DNA of 37,867 bases from Duodenibacillus sp. (lineage in GTDB: Bacteria > Pseudomonadota > Gammaproteobacteria > Burkholderiales > Burkholderiaceae_F). The stretch lies in NCBI GenBank assembly GCA_017628205.1, contig JAGBZO010000008.1, positions 1 through 37,867 of the forward strand, given 5' to 3'. Made by a program: the position numbers and the translations under genes. Under the pieces are notes generated by a model. The model worked only from the letters and a program-made list of their open reading frames with translations, had not been told where the DNA came from and did not search any database. Below, in pieces: positions 28,667 through 35,797 of the stretch (position 1 is the first letter of the stretch; every line of letters starts with the position of its first letter).

Positions 28667-28915
28667 ATGGTTGTTATTCGTTTGTCTCGCTCCGGTTCCA
28701 AGAAGCGTCCTTTCTTCAACATCGTTGCCACCGATTCTCGCAATCGCCGTGACGGTCGCTTCAACGAACGTTTGGGCTTCTACAACCCGATGCTCACCGA
28801 AGGCGCTCAGCGCTTGACCATCAACATGGATCGTTTGCAGCACTGGGTTGGCAACGGCGCTCAGTTGAGCGACACCGTTGCTCGCCTCGTTAAGGAAGCC
28901 AAGAAGGCCGCCTAA
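28667..28915 (+). CDS. rpsP: 30S ribosomal protein S16
   Basis: Small-subunit protein needed for 30S assembly. The 82-aa product has the family N-terminus [20 protein letters not shown] and the [14 protein letters not shown] motif. ATG 28667 is chosen over the longer open frame because AGAGGA lies just upstream and the conserved start falls here. It leads the classic rpsP-rimM-trmD-rplS operon, but unlike in many proteobacteria it is separated from rimM by about 245 nt with RNA structure. Codon use is of the high-expression type. Confidence 0.97.
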   Translation: MVVIRLSRSGSKKRPFFNIVATDSRNRRDGRFNERLGFYNPMLTEGAQRLTINMDRLQHWVGNGAQLSDTVARLVKEAKKAA

Positions 28916-29096
28916 TCAGCGAGACATCTGCGCCGCTCGTCCGAGCAAGCGCATTGCCTCATGCGGGCCCGTGTCCCCGATGCCGTGCCTCTCGTGTCTA
29001 CGCACACTCGAATGCATCTGGTGACTTTCCTCTTTGGTAGGGTTCGGTATCTACGTGAGACGATGTGGAATATGAGTCGAACGGTGTAAAATCTCC
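28916..29096 (+). other. Structured non-coding gap between rpsP and rimM
   Basis: No plausible coding frame was found. Hairpins can be drawn, for example TGCGC (28929-28933) with GCGCA (28949-28953) enclosing GCTC/GAGC, and CGCAT/ATGCG (28951-28965). A TAAAAT at 29087-29092 could be a -10 element for rimM but lacks a convincing -35. The stretch could be an intercistronic processing region or could encode a small RNA ended by the terminator-like hairpin at 29097-29128. Confidence 0.35.
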
Positions 29097-29128
29097 AACG
29101 GTCTCCGAGTTGTCGGAGGCCGTTTTTT
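29097..29128 (+). terminator. Terminator-like hairpin directly upstream of rimM
   Basis: ACGGTCTCCGA (29098-29108) and TCGGAGGCCGT (29113-29123) form an 11-bp stem with one G-U pair and a GTTG loop, followed by T6. It has the full form of an intrinsic terminator although it sits inside the rpsP-rimM-trmD-rplS operon. Partial termination would reduce rimM-trmD relative to rpsP. Confidence 0.75.
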
Positions 29129-29161
29129 CATATGGCAAGTTTTAAAGAGAGATCCCTTGAG

Positions 29162-29689
29162 ATGACGAACAACGACGAATTGTTGACCGTGGCTCGAACC
29201 AACGGCGCTTACGGCGTACGCGGTTGGATTCGTATCGTTCCGTTTGAGGACGGCGAAGTTCTGGCATTGACCAAGCGTTGGTGGTTTACCGACATGCGCG
29301 GAGATACCCGCACCGTTAACGTGAGCGAACTCAAAGTACACGGTAACGCGTTACTGGCCAAATTCGAAGGGGTCGACAACAAAGAAGACGCCGACCGCAT
29401 GCGCGGGCGCATTTCCGTCTTGCGTGAAGACTTCCCCGAGCTTGAAGGGGACGAACATTGGGCCGTCGACATTCTGGGTTGTCGCGTAGTCAATCGCGAA
29501 GGCATCGAAATCGGTACCGTCGTCGATATCGGCGACAACGGCGTTCAGGATATTTTGAAAATCGAAGCGCCGAAAGAATCCGATCGCGCCGGCAAGGTGT
29601 ATCTCATCCCCGTCGTCGAACAATACGTTGACGAAATGGATACCGAAAACGGCCTTATCACCGTGGATTGGCAACCTGATTGGTATTGA
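29162..29689 (+). CDS. rimM: Ribosome maturation factor RimM
   Basis: Assembly factor that binds ribosomal protein S19 and helps mature the head of the 30S subunit. The 175-aa protein has an N-terminal RimM beta-barrel (TVARTNGAYGVRGWIRIVPF) and a C-terminal PRC-barrel domain from about residue 95 (DILGCRVVNREGIEIGTVVDI). Two ATG codons compete: 29132 lies only a few bases after the T run of the upstream hairpin and has no Shine-Dalgarno sequence, whereas 29162 follows AAAGAGAG (29144-29151) and is preferred. trmD follows after 18 nt. Confidence 0.94.
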   Translation: MTNNDELLTVARTNGAYGVRGWIRIVPFEDGEVLALTKRWWFTDMRGDTRTVNVSELKVHGNALLAKFEGVDNKEDADRMRGRISVLREDFPELEGDEHWAVDILGCRVVNREGIEIGTVVDIGDNGVQDILKIEAPKESDRAGKVYLIPVVEQYVDEMDTENGLITVDWQPDWY

Positions 29690-29707
29690 TAGTCGAGAGC
29701 AAACATC

Positions 29708-30451
29708 ATGCGTTTTGACGTCATCACGCTGTTTCCCGAAATCTTCTCGTCGATTACGGATTACGGCATTACGGCACGTGCTAAAAAACGAGGGCTTTGG
29801 AGCGTCAACTTTTGGAACCCTCGAGACGTGACCGAAGACGCGCATCGGACCATTGACGATCGTCCGTTCGGCGGCGGTCCCGGTATGGTCATGATGGCCG
29901 AACCGTTGGCGCGAACACTCGAATTGATTCGTCGATCGGGCAATGAAGGACGCGTCATCGCTTTCGCTCCTTCGGGAGATCGATTGACCGATGCGCGCGT
30001 ACGCGCCTTCTCGTCGCATCCCGACGAATCCTTGGTTCTGATCTGCGGGCGATACGAAGGTATCGACGAGCGATTCCTTGGCACTTATGTTGATGAAATT
30101 ATCAGCCTCGGCGATTTCGTTTTGTCCGGAGCCGAATTGCCCGCCTGCGCTTTAATGGACTCGATCGTTCGTCAGTTGCCCGGCGCCATTAAGGATTTGT
30201 CGCACTTGGACGAGTCGTTTGCCACGGGGTTGTTGGATGCGCCCCATTACACGCGTCCCGAAGTTTGGCGCGGTATGAAAGTCCCGGAAGTCTTGCTTTC
30301 CGGTCATCATGCCAACATTTCTCGGTGGACACGTGAAAAAAGTTTGGAAATTACTTCCCAAAAGCGTCCGGATTTGATTAAAATTACGCGTTCCCTTGGA
30401 CAATTAAGTTCAAAGGACGAAGCGTTTCTGAAAACACTCGGAAACGACTGA
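29708..30451 (+). CDS. trmD: tRNA (guanine37-N1)-methyltransferase
   Basis: SAM-dependent SPOUT enzyme that methylates G37 next to the anticodon and so prevents frameshifting. The 247-aa protein has the family start MRFDVITLFPEIF, FGGGPGM at 54-60, GRYEGIDERF at 114-123, and the trefoil-knot segment SLGDFVLSGAELPA at 133-146, where the usual second Gly of SGGE is Ala141. It follows rimM in the standard order. The hairpin after its stop codon (30458-30481) precedes rplS. Confidence 0.97.
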   Translation: MRFDVITLFPEIFSSITDYGITARAKKRGLWSVNFWNPRDVTEDAHRTIDDRPFGGGPGMVMMAEPLARTLELIRRSGNEGRVIAFAPSGDRLTDARVRAFSSHPDESLVLICGRYEGIDERFLGTYVDEIISLGDFVLSGAELPACALMDSIVRQLPGAIKDLSHLDESFATGLLDAPHYTRPEVWRGMKVPEVLLSGHHANISRWTREKSLEITSQKRPDLIKITRSLGQLSSKDEAFLKTLGND

Positions 30452-30457
30452 TTTTTT

Positions 30458-30481
30458 GGCGGTTGCCTTTTGGCAATTGCC
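30458..30481 (+). promoter_or_regulatory. Hairpin between trmD and rplS
   Basis: GGCGGTTGCC (30458-30467) and GGCAATTGCC (30472-30481) form a 10-bp stem (two G-U pairs) with a TTTT loop. No U tract follows, so it is not a standard terminator. Possible roles are RNA processing, transcript stabilisation or control of rplS translation. Within the next 70 nt, AAAAC and GTTTT could pair to bring the GGAG ribosome-binding site near a second stem. Confidence 0.5.
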
Positions 30482-30553
30482 GTTAACAACCCCCATCCTC
30501 TGGACGGCCCAATAAAACACGTATGCCGCCGTATGATGGTTTTGGAGACAACA

Positions 30554-30934
30554 ATGAACATCATCCAGACTCTGGAACAAGAAGAAATCGCTCGCTTGAG
30601 CGAAGGTAAGAAGATCCCGTCTTTCCGCGCTGGCGACACGGTTTCCGTTCTCGTTAACGTTATCGAAGGTACGCGTAAGCGTACGCAGGCCTACGAAGGC
30701 GTTGTTATCGCTCGCCGTAACCGTGGCTTGAACTCTTCCTTCATCGTTCGCAAGATCTCTTCCGGCGAAGGCGTTGAACGTACGTTCCAGCTCTACTCCC
30801 CGATGATCGCTTCCATCGAAGTGAAGCGTCGCGGTGACGTCTGCCGTGCCAAGCTCTACTACCTGCGCAACCGTTCCGGTAAGGCCGCTCGCATTCGCGA
30901 ATTGCTCGTGCGCAAGGAAACGACCGCTGCCTAA
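30554..30934 (+). CDS. rplS: 50S ribosomal protein L19
   Basis: Large-subunit protein at the 30S-50S interface. The 126-aa product has the family motifs [34 protein letters not shown] and the C-terminal [23 protein letters not shown] region. ATG 30554 follows GGAG (30544-30547); the frame is open upstream to 30470 but that part lies over the leader hairpin and is unlike L19. Codon use is of the high-expression type, in contrast to the adjacent trmD. Confidence 0.97.
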   Translation: MNIIQTLEQEEIARLSEGKKIPSFRAGDTVSVLVNVIEGTRKRTQAYEGVVIARRNRGLNSSFIVRKISSGEGVERTFQLYSPMIASIEVKRRGDVCRAKLYYLRNRSGKAARIRELLVRKETTAA

Positions 30935-30970
30935 TTCGTTAGGTTACGGCGGCTCGATTCGAGCCTTTCG

Positions 30971-31005
30971 AAGCCTTCTTGGGTTTAGCCTGAGAAGGCT
31001 TTTTG
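30971..31005 (+). terminator. Terminator of the rpsP operon
   Basis: AAGCCTTCT (30971-30979) pairs with AGAAGGCTT (30993-31001) and is followed by TTTGTTTG. Confidence 0.88.
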
Positions 31006-31051
31006 TTTGTTTGCGATCAAGGATAACTAGCCGTCGATTGCGTACAAAATG

Positions 31052-31081
31052 AAAACGCTTGCCCTTTGAGGCAAGCGTTTT
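31052..31081. terminator. Bidirectional terminator between rplS and hslO
   Basis: AAAACGCTTGCC (31052-31063) and GGCAAGCGTTTT (31070-31081) are perfect 12-bp arms with a 6-nt loop. The A- and T-rich ends allow function on both strands, serving hslO on the minus strand and backing up the rpsP operon terminator. Confidence 0.88.
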
Positions 31082-31099
31082 GTGTTTGTGAGACGCCCT

Positions 31100-32020
31100 T
31101 TAGTGTGAGACGGGCGTCGAATTCGTGGCGTAAGCGGGATCGGCGAACAAGCGTTCGACGTCCACACCGTCCAAGACGTAAGTGGAGCCGCAGAACTCGC
31201 ACGTCACTTCAATCTTGCCGCTTTCTTCAATGATGGAGCGGGCTTCGTCTCTGCCAAGACTTTTCACCATGGACTCGATGCCGGCCTGAGAGCAACGGCA
31301 ACCGAACGAAGGAGCGAGTTCTTCGAGGATTTGAGGATTGTCCTCCCAGAACAAACGCATGGCCAAGTCCTTGGCATCGAGACCGAGCAATTCTTCGGGC
31401 TTGACAGTGTTGGCGTACATTTCAAGCGTTTTCATGCCTTCGGGATCGACCTCCACATCGCTTTCCTTGCCGCCAGTGCTAGCCACTTGCTGCAACAAAA
31501 CGCCGCCGGCCGCTTCATCGGTGGCGCACAGCCACAAGCGGGTCGGGATCTGTTCGGATTGCGTCATGTAGGATTCGATGGTTTTGGCAACGCTGTCTTC
31601 CGTCAACGGGATGACGCCCTGATAGGGTTGCTCGCCGACGGCACGACCGGCCATGTCCAAAATCATGGCGCAACGGCCGTTTCCATTGACGTTGACCAGA
31701 TCCTTGAAGGTCAAGTCGGAGGCCAAGGAGTCGGCAGGGACGCGTAGTTGCGCGGTGGCGCGCGTGATCAATCCCGTACGCACTTCGACCAGAGCCAACT
31801 TGACGGGGCCGTCGCCCTGAAGTTGCAGAATCAATGCGCCGTCGAATTTCAAGCTGGCGGCCAACATGACGGCGCCGGCCGTCATTTCGCCGAGCATGTG
31901 CTTGACGCAAACGGGCAGGTCTTGATTCTTGACCATGCTGTGCCATGCATCGTCCAGATGCAAGACTTCGGCACGGCAACTTTTGGCGGGAAACAGTAAT
32001 TTGATCAGCGTATCGGACAT
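31100..32020 (-). CDS. hslO: Redox-regulated chaperone Hsp33
   Basis: Holdase chaperone switched on by oxidation; it protects unfolding proteins during oxidative and heat stress. The 306-aa protein has the redox zinc site near the C-terminus, with Cys241 and Cys243 (CRC) and Cys274 and Cys277 (CEFC), separated by the usual linker. The N-terminal substrate-binding domain contains LGEMTAGAVMLAASLKFDG. ATG 32020 gives the family length. The gene is alone, divergent from the PHP-domain gene. A TAAAAT on the minus strand near 32057-32062 is a possible -10 element. Confidence 0.96.
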   Translation of the reverse strand: MSDTLIKLLFPAKSCRAEVLHLDDAWHSMVKNQDLPVCVKHMLGEMTAGAVMLAASLKFDGALILQLQGDGPVKLALVEVRTGLITRATAQLRVPADSLASDLTFKDLVNVNGNGRCAMILDMAGRAVGEQPYQGVIPLTEDSVAKTIESYMTQSEQIPTRLWLCATDEAAGGVLLQQVASTGGKESDVEVDPEGMKTLEMYANTVKPEELLGLDAKDLAMRLFWEDNPQILEELAPSFGCRCSQAGIESMVKSLGRDEARSIIEESGKIEVTCEFCGSTYVLDGVDVERLFADPAYATNSTPVSH

Positions 32021-32208
32021 GGTAAGTTTGTGTGCAAAAACAAAAAAGTAGGGCGCATTTTACCTTGTATGCGCGCTCCTGTCTGTCCATTCATTGGAGA
32101 AAATCAAGGTTGAGGCGTGTTGATGCGGTCATTTGCACGATAACCCTTGGATTGTGGTAGTGTTTGGCAAAGGGGACGCGGATCGTCCCGAATTGCAAGG
32201 GGAGGAAA

Positions 32209-33042
32209 GTGACAGTCGATTTGCACATGCATTCGTCAAGCAGTGACGGTGCGATGGCACCCGACGCGTTGATGCGTTTTGCAAACCTTCAATGCGGTGT
32301 CAGTACGATTGCGTTGACCGATCACGATACCGTGGGGGGAGTGGCGCAGGCTCGCGCCGAGGCCTGTCGTTTGGGGATGCGTTTTATCAGCGGTATCGAG
32401 ATTTCATCCTTCTGGGCTAAAAAGAACATTCATGTTGTTGGTCTGGGGGTGGATGAAACACACGTAGAGTTGTTGGCCGAAGCGAACCGTTTGTCTCTGC
32501 AACGTGACCGTCGAGCCGTACAAATCGGCGATAAATTAGCCGAACTGGGTTATCCGGGGATGTATCAAGCCGCACTGGCCAAGGCGTTAAATAAAGACAA
32601 CATTTCCCGATTGCATTTTGCGCAAGCGTTGCTCGAGATTGGTGCCGTACCGAACATTCAAGTGGCGTTCGATCGATTCCTGTCGGACGGATGCCCTGCC
32701 TTTGTCGATGCCGGTTGGGCGCATATGACTGAAACGATCGATCTGATTCATCGTGCGGGCGGTATTGCCGTTTTAGCGCATCCCGGACGGTACAAGTATC
32801 CCGAATTGTGGCAGCTCGAAGAGTTGGTTCGCGCCTTCAAGGAAGCGGGGGGCGAGGCCATTGAGGTCTACAGCGGCAGCCAAAGCGCGGCCTATACCCG
32901 ACATTGCATGCAGTGGGCGACGATTTACGATTTCCACGTCTCGGTCGGATCCGATTTCCATTCGACACAAGGGGTTCGCCCCTTGCCCGGACAACAAGGT
33001 CAAATTCCCGAGGGCATGAAGTCCGTTCTTGATTTGCTCTAA
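32209..33042 (+). CDS. rnm: PHP-domain phosphatase/5'-3' exonuclease (RNase AM / YciV family)
   Basis: Metal-dependent PHP-domain hydrolase of COG0613. E. coli YciV (RNase AM) trims 5' ends of ribosomal RNAs, and a betaproteobacterial homologue has been characterised as a 3',5'-nucleotide bisphosphate (pAp) phosphatase; which activity dominates here is inferred. The 277-aa protein has metal ligands His6, His8, Asp13, His39 (LTDHDT) and Glu64 (GIEIS), plus the C-terminal GSDFHS motif. The start is GTG 32209 with GGAGG at 32201-32205. The TTG at 32164 would add 15 residues not expected in the family. Confidence 0.88.
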   Translation: MTVDLHMHSSSSDGAMAPDALMRFANLQCGVSTIALTDHDTVGGVAQARAEACRLGMRFISGIEISSFWAKKNIHVVGLGVDETHVELLAEANRLSLQRDRRAVQIGDKLAELGYPGMYQAALAKALNKDNISRLHFAQALLEIGAVPNIQVAFDRFLSDGCPAFVDAGWAHMTETIDLIHRAGGIAVLAHPGRYKYPELWQLEELVRAFKEAGGEAIEVYSGSQSAAYTRHCMQWATIYDFHVSVGSDFHSTQGVRPLPGQQGQIPEGMKSVLDLL

Positions 33043-33055
33043 GTCGAAGATGAAA

Positions 33056-33084
33056 GAAAAACGGGCGCCTTTAAGGCGCCCGTT
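33056..33084 (-). terminator. Terminator of lplT (and of the convergent PHP gene)
   Basis: ACGGGCGCC (33061-33069) and GGCGCCCGT (33075-33083) form a perfect 9-bp stem. On the minus strand TTTTTCTTTC follows; on the plus strand the tail is weaker. Confidence 0.85.
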
Positions 33085-33098
33085 CGTATTGATGGTGA

Positions 33099-34412
33099 TC
33101 AGTGGCGTTTTTCCTCGCCGATCAAATGTAGGCTGTCGAATTCGCGTTGATTGCGCAAGTGCTTCAAGATGACCAAGCACATGCTGCCGGCAACGAAAAC
33201 GCCGAAAACGATCATGGCCGTTTGGACGGAAAGATCGGCTTTGATCAGCAACGAATAAACGGCGAGCATGACCAGAATCGACAGGTTTTCGTTGAAGTTT
33301 TGTACGGCAATGGAGCGACCGGCACTCATCAGGACATGACCGCGATGCTGCAACAGGGCGTTCATGGGAACGACGAAGAAACCGGCGCAGATACCGACCA
33401 GAACCATAATGACGCAAGCGACCAAAACGCCGTAGGAGATCGTCACGGAGCCGATGGAGAGCGCACCAGAGACCATTGAGCCGTTATAGTGGCTCGTGCA
33501 AGCAACCAGCAGTCCCATGATGACGCCCATCGGCAAAACGTTGAGCGACTTTTTAAGCGGAATAAAGGCTGCGGCGCAAACGGCGCCGATGGCGATGCCA
33601 ATCGAGACGACAGCCTGCAAGATGGCGCCTTGAGACAGATTCATGCCCAAAGCGGCTTCAGCCCACTTCAATACGAGGAACTGCAAAACGGCGCCGGCGC
33701 CCCAGAATAAGGTGGTGACGGACAAAGAAATTTGGCCCAAACGATCCTTCCACAACAGGGAGCAGGAGTGGGCGAAATTCTTGATGCTGGCAATCGGCTC
33801 GAACGTGTGATGCGGATAGCGTGCGCCGGTATCGGGGATGGCCAGATTGACCGCGGCGGCTGCAGCATAAATCAAGACGATGACGGCGATGGCGGCTTCG
33901 GCGTGGTTGTTCACGCCCAAGAAATCCAACAGCCCAAGATTCAAAATGAAATCGGCCACGGCGGGGCTGATCAGAACGCCGCCAAAAACTACACCCAAAA
34001 TAATGGAGACCACGGTCAGGCCTTCGATCCAGCCGTTGGCGATCACGAGTTTTTCAGCGGGCAACAGTTCGGTCAAAATGCCGTATTTGGCCGGCGAATA
34101 AGCGGCGGCGCCGATACCCACAATAGCGTATGACAAGAGCGGATGAGAACCGAAGAGCATCAACAAACAGCCGCCGACTTTGATGGCGTTCGTGATGAAC
34201 ATGACGCGCCCCTTGGGCATGAGATCGGCAAAGATGCCGACCCAGGCGGCCAGTAAAACGTAGCTGATGACGAAAAAGAGTTTCAGAAGCGGGGTCATCC
34301 ATTCCGGTGCGCTCAGCGTCGTGAGCAGAGCGATAGCAGCGATCAACAGCGCGTTGTCTGCCAAAGAGGACAGAAACTGCGCGGCCATAATGGTGTAAAA
34401 GCCTCGTTTCAT
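33099..34412 (-). CDS. lplT: Lysophospholipid transporter LplT
   Basis: Major-facilitator protein of the inner membrane that flips lysophospholipids inward for reacylation. The 437-aa protein has about twelve membrane helices, the family N-terminus (MKRGFYTIMAAQFLSSLADN) and the conserved SPAKYGILTELLP motif after helix 4. The usual partner acyltransferase Aas is neither fused nor adjacent. The ATG at 34412 has no clear Shine-Dalgarno sequence but matches betaproteobacterial LplT starts as remembered. It is divergent from alr-radA, a common betaproteobacterial arrangement. A long bulged hairpin (34507-34553) lies in its probable leader. Confidence 0.93.
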   Translation of the reverse strand: MKRGFYTIMAAQFLSSLADNALLIAAIALLTTLSAPEWMTPLLKLFFVISYVLLAAWVGIFADLMPKGRVMFITNAIKVGGCLLMLFGSHPLLSYAIVGIGAAAYSPAKYGILTELLPAEKLVIANGWIEGLTVVSIILGVVFGGVLISPAVADFILNLGLLDFLGVNNHAEAAIAVIVLIYAAAAAVNLAIPDTGARYPHHTFEPIASIKNFAHSCSLLWKDRLGQISLSVTTLFWGAGAVLQFLVLKWAEAALGMNLSQGAILQAVVSIGIAIGAVCAAAFIPLKKSLNVLPMGVIMGLLVACTSHYNGSMVSGALSIGSVTISYGVLVACVIMVLVGICAGFFVVPMNALLQHRGHVLMSAGRSIAVQNFNENLSILVMLAVYSLLIKADLSVQTAMIVFGVFVAGSMCLVILKHLRNQREFDSLHLIGEEKRH

Positions 34413-34506
34413 AAAGAATTTTTCAAATTTCGAATCAAAAACGGAGCGACGAAAATCGCTCGAACGTAACAGCGACGGATAAATCTGAAGCAGTTTAAAC
34501 GCAAAC

Positions 34507-34553
34507 TACGAGGAAAGAAAATATCGAACCCAAACACATGGTTCGACCTCGTA
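34507..34553. promoter_or_regulatory. Long bulged inverted repeat between lplT and alr
   Basis: TACGAGG (34507-34513) pairs with CCTCGTA (34547-34553), and TCGAACC (34524-34530) pairs with GGTTCGA (34540-34546), giving 14 perfect base pairs. The two right arms are contiguous; the left arms are separated by a 10-nt A-rich bulge, and the loop has 9 nt. No U tract follows on either strand, so it is not a terminator. It would sit in the leader of lplT or upstream of alr. Confidence 0.55.
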
Positions 34554-34650
34554 AAGAAAAACAACACATTTTCAGTCGATCGATGGGGGAAATCGATTCG
34601 ATCGGACGTGCGATTGTGCCGCAATTGGTTTAGGATTAACGTCTACGCTA

Positions 34651-34672
34651 CGGTTGAGCAAATTGTCAACCG
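34651..34672 (+). promoter_or_regulatory. Inverted repeat upstream of alr
   Basis: CGGTTGA (34651-34657) and TCAACCG (34666-34672) are perfect 7-bp arms across 8 nt, ending 28 nt before the alr ATG. It may be an operator or a leader hairpin. No regulator is known. Confidence 0.4.
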
Positions 34673-34700
34673 ATTCTTTGACTCCACAGGTCTTTACGTC

Positions 34701-35792
34701 ATGTCTCGTCCAATTTCCGTCACCATCCATATGAATGCACTTCGTTCGAATCTGGAACGCGTTCGAGTGACGGCCGCCGGACGCGATATTTGGGCGGTTG
34801 TCAAAGCCAATGCCTACGGGCACGGCTTGACCAACGCGGTTCAAGCATTCGAAAAGGCCGAAGGATTGGCCGTATTGGAAGTCGGCGAAGCGATTCGCGC
34901 TAGAACGCTTGGCTGGAAAAAGCGTATTTTGTTGCTCGAAGGCTTCTTCGAGGATGCGGATATCGACAATCTCGAAAAATACGATATCGAAACCGTCATT
35001 CACTCGACGTGGATGATCGACGCGCTCAAGCGTCACGCACCTCACAGCAAGATCAAATGTCACATCAAGATCAATTCGGGGATGAACCGCCTCGGTTTCT
35101 TGAATTTCGAGTGTCCGGAAGTCCATGCCATGCTCGAAAGCATTCCCGGCGTGAGCGTCGTCGGCGTGATGACGCACTTTGCCAATGCCGAACCCACGTA
35201 TCTGGCGGACGGTCCCGCGACCGTTGACAAGCAATTGGCTCGTCTCGGCCGACTCAAGCAGTTGGACGGGGGCGTGTGCCTGGCCAACTCGGCCGCCACG
35301 CTGTTTCGTCCCGAAGTGGGCGGGGATTCCGTTCGTGCAGGGATCGTTTTGTACGGTGCCAGTCCCGACAAGCACATCAGCAATGCGGAACTCGGTATTC
35401 GTCCGGCCATGACCTTTGCAGCCAAAATCATTGCGGTTCAACAAATTGCTCCGGGCGAAGCCGTCGGTTACGGTTCCCGTTGGGTGGCCAAGCGGCCGAG
35501 TCGCATCGCCGTCGTGGCGTGCGGGTATGCCGACGGATACCCGCGTACGATGCCTGACGGAGCTCCCACTTACGTCGAAGGAAAAATTGCCCCCTTGGCG
35601 GGAGCCGTCTCGATGGATATGTTGGCCATTGACGTGACCGACGTTCCCGAAGCCGACATTGGCAGCGTCGTCGAGCTTTGGGGCGAACATATCCTGGTCA
35701 ACGATTTGGCCGATTATTGCGGAACGATCGGCTACGAACTGCTGTGCGCTTTGGCTCCCCGCGTCCCCATCCGAATTAGTGAGAACAACTGA
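34701..35792 (+). CDS. alr: Alanine racemase
   Basis: PLP enzyme that interconverts L- and D-alanine, supplying D-alanine for peptidoglycan. The 363-aa protein has the PLP lysine Lys35 in WAVVKANAYGHG and the catalytic tyrosine Tyr257 in AVGYGSRW, with SMDMLAIDVTD near the C-terminal barrel. ATG 34701 is chosen because MSRPISVTIHMNALRSN is the typical N-terminus; the frame is open to 34608 but that part covers the upstream inverted repeat. radA follows 5 nt after its stop codon. Confidence 0.96.
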   Translation: MSRPISVTIHMNALRSNLERVRVTAAGRDIWAVVKANAYGHGLTNAVQAFEKAEGLAVLEVGEAIRARTLGWKKRILLLEGFFEDADIDNLEKYDIETVIHSTWMIDALKRHAPHSKIKCHIKINSGMNRLGFLNFECPEVHAMLESIPGVSVVGVMTHFANAEPTYLADGPATVDKQLARLGRLKQLDGGVCLANSAATLFRPEVGGDSVRAGIVLYGASPDKHISNAELGIRPAMTFAAKIIAVQQIAPGEAVGYGSRWVAKRPSRIAVVACGYADGYPRTMPDGAPTYVEGKIAPLAGAVSMDMLAIDVTDVPEADIGSVVELWGEHILVNDLADYCGTIGYELLCALAPRVPIRISENN

Positions 35793-35797
35793 CGACC

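Noticed and set aside
30376-30391. 14-base match TAAAATTACGCGTT shared by the end of trmD and the rpsP promoter
   Set aside because: One chance match of this length is expected in a window of this size, and the trmD copy is coding.
34524-34546. GGTTCGA resembling a tRNA T-loop between lplT and alr
   Set aside because: No flanking T-stem, anticodon arm or acceptor pairing; it is part of the bulged hairpin instead.
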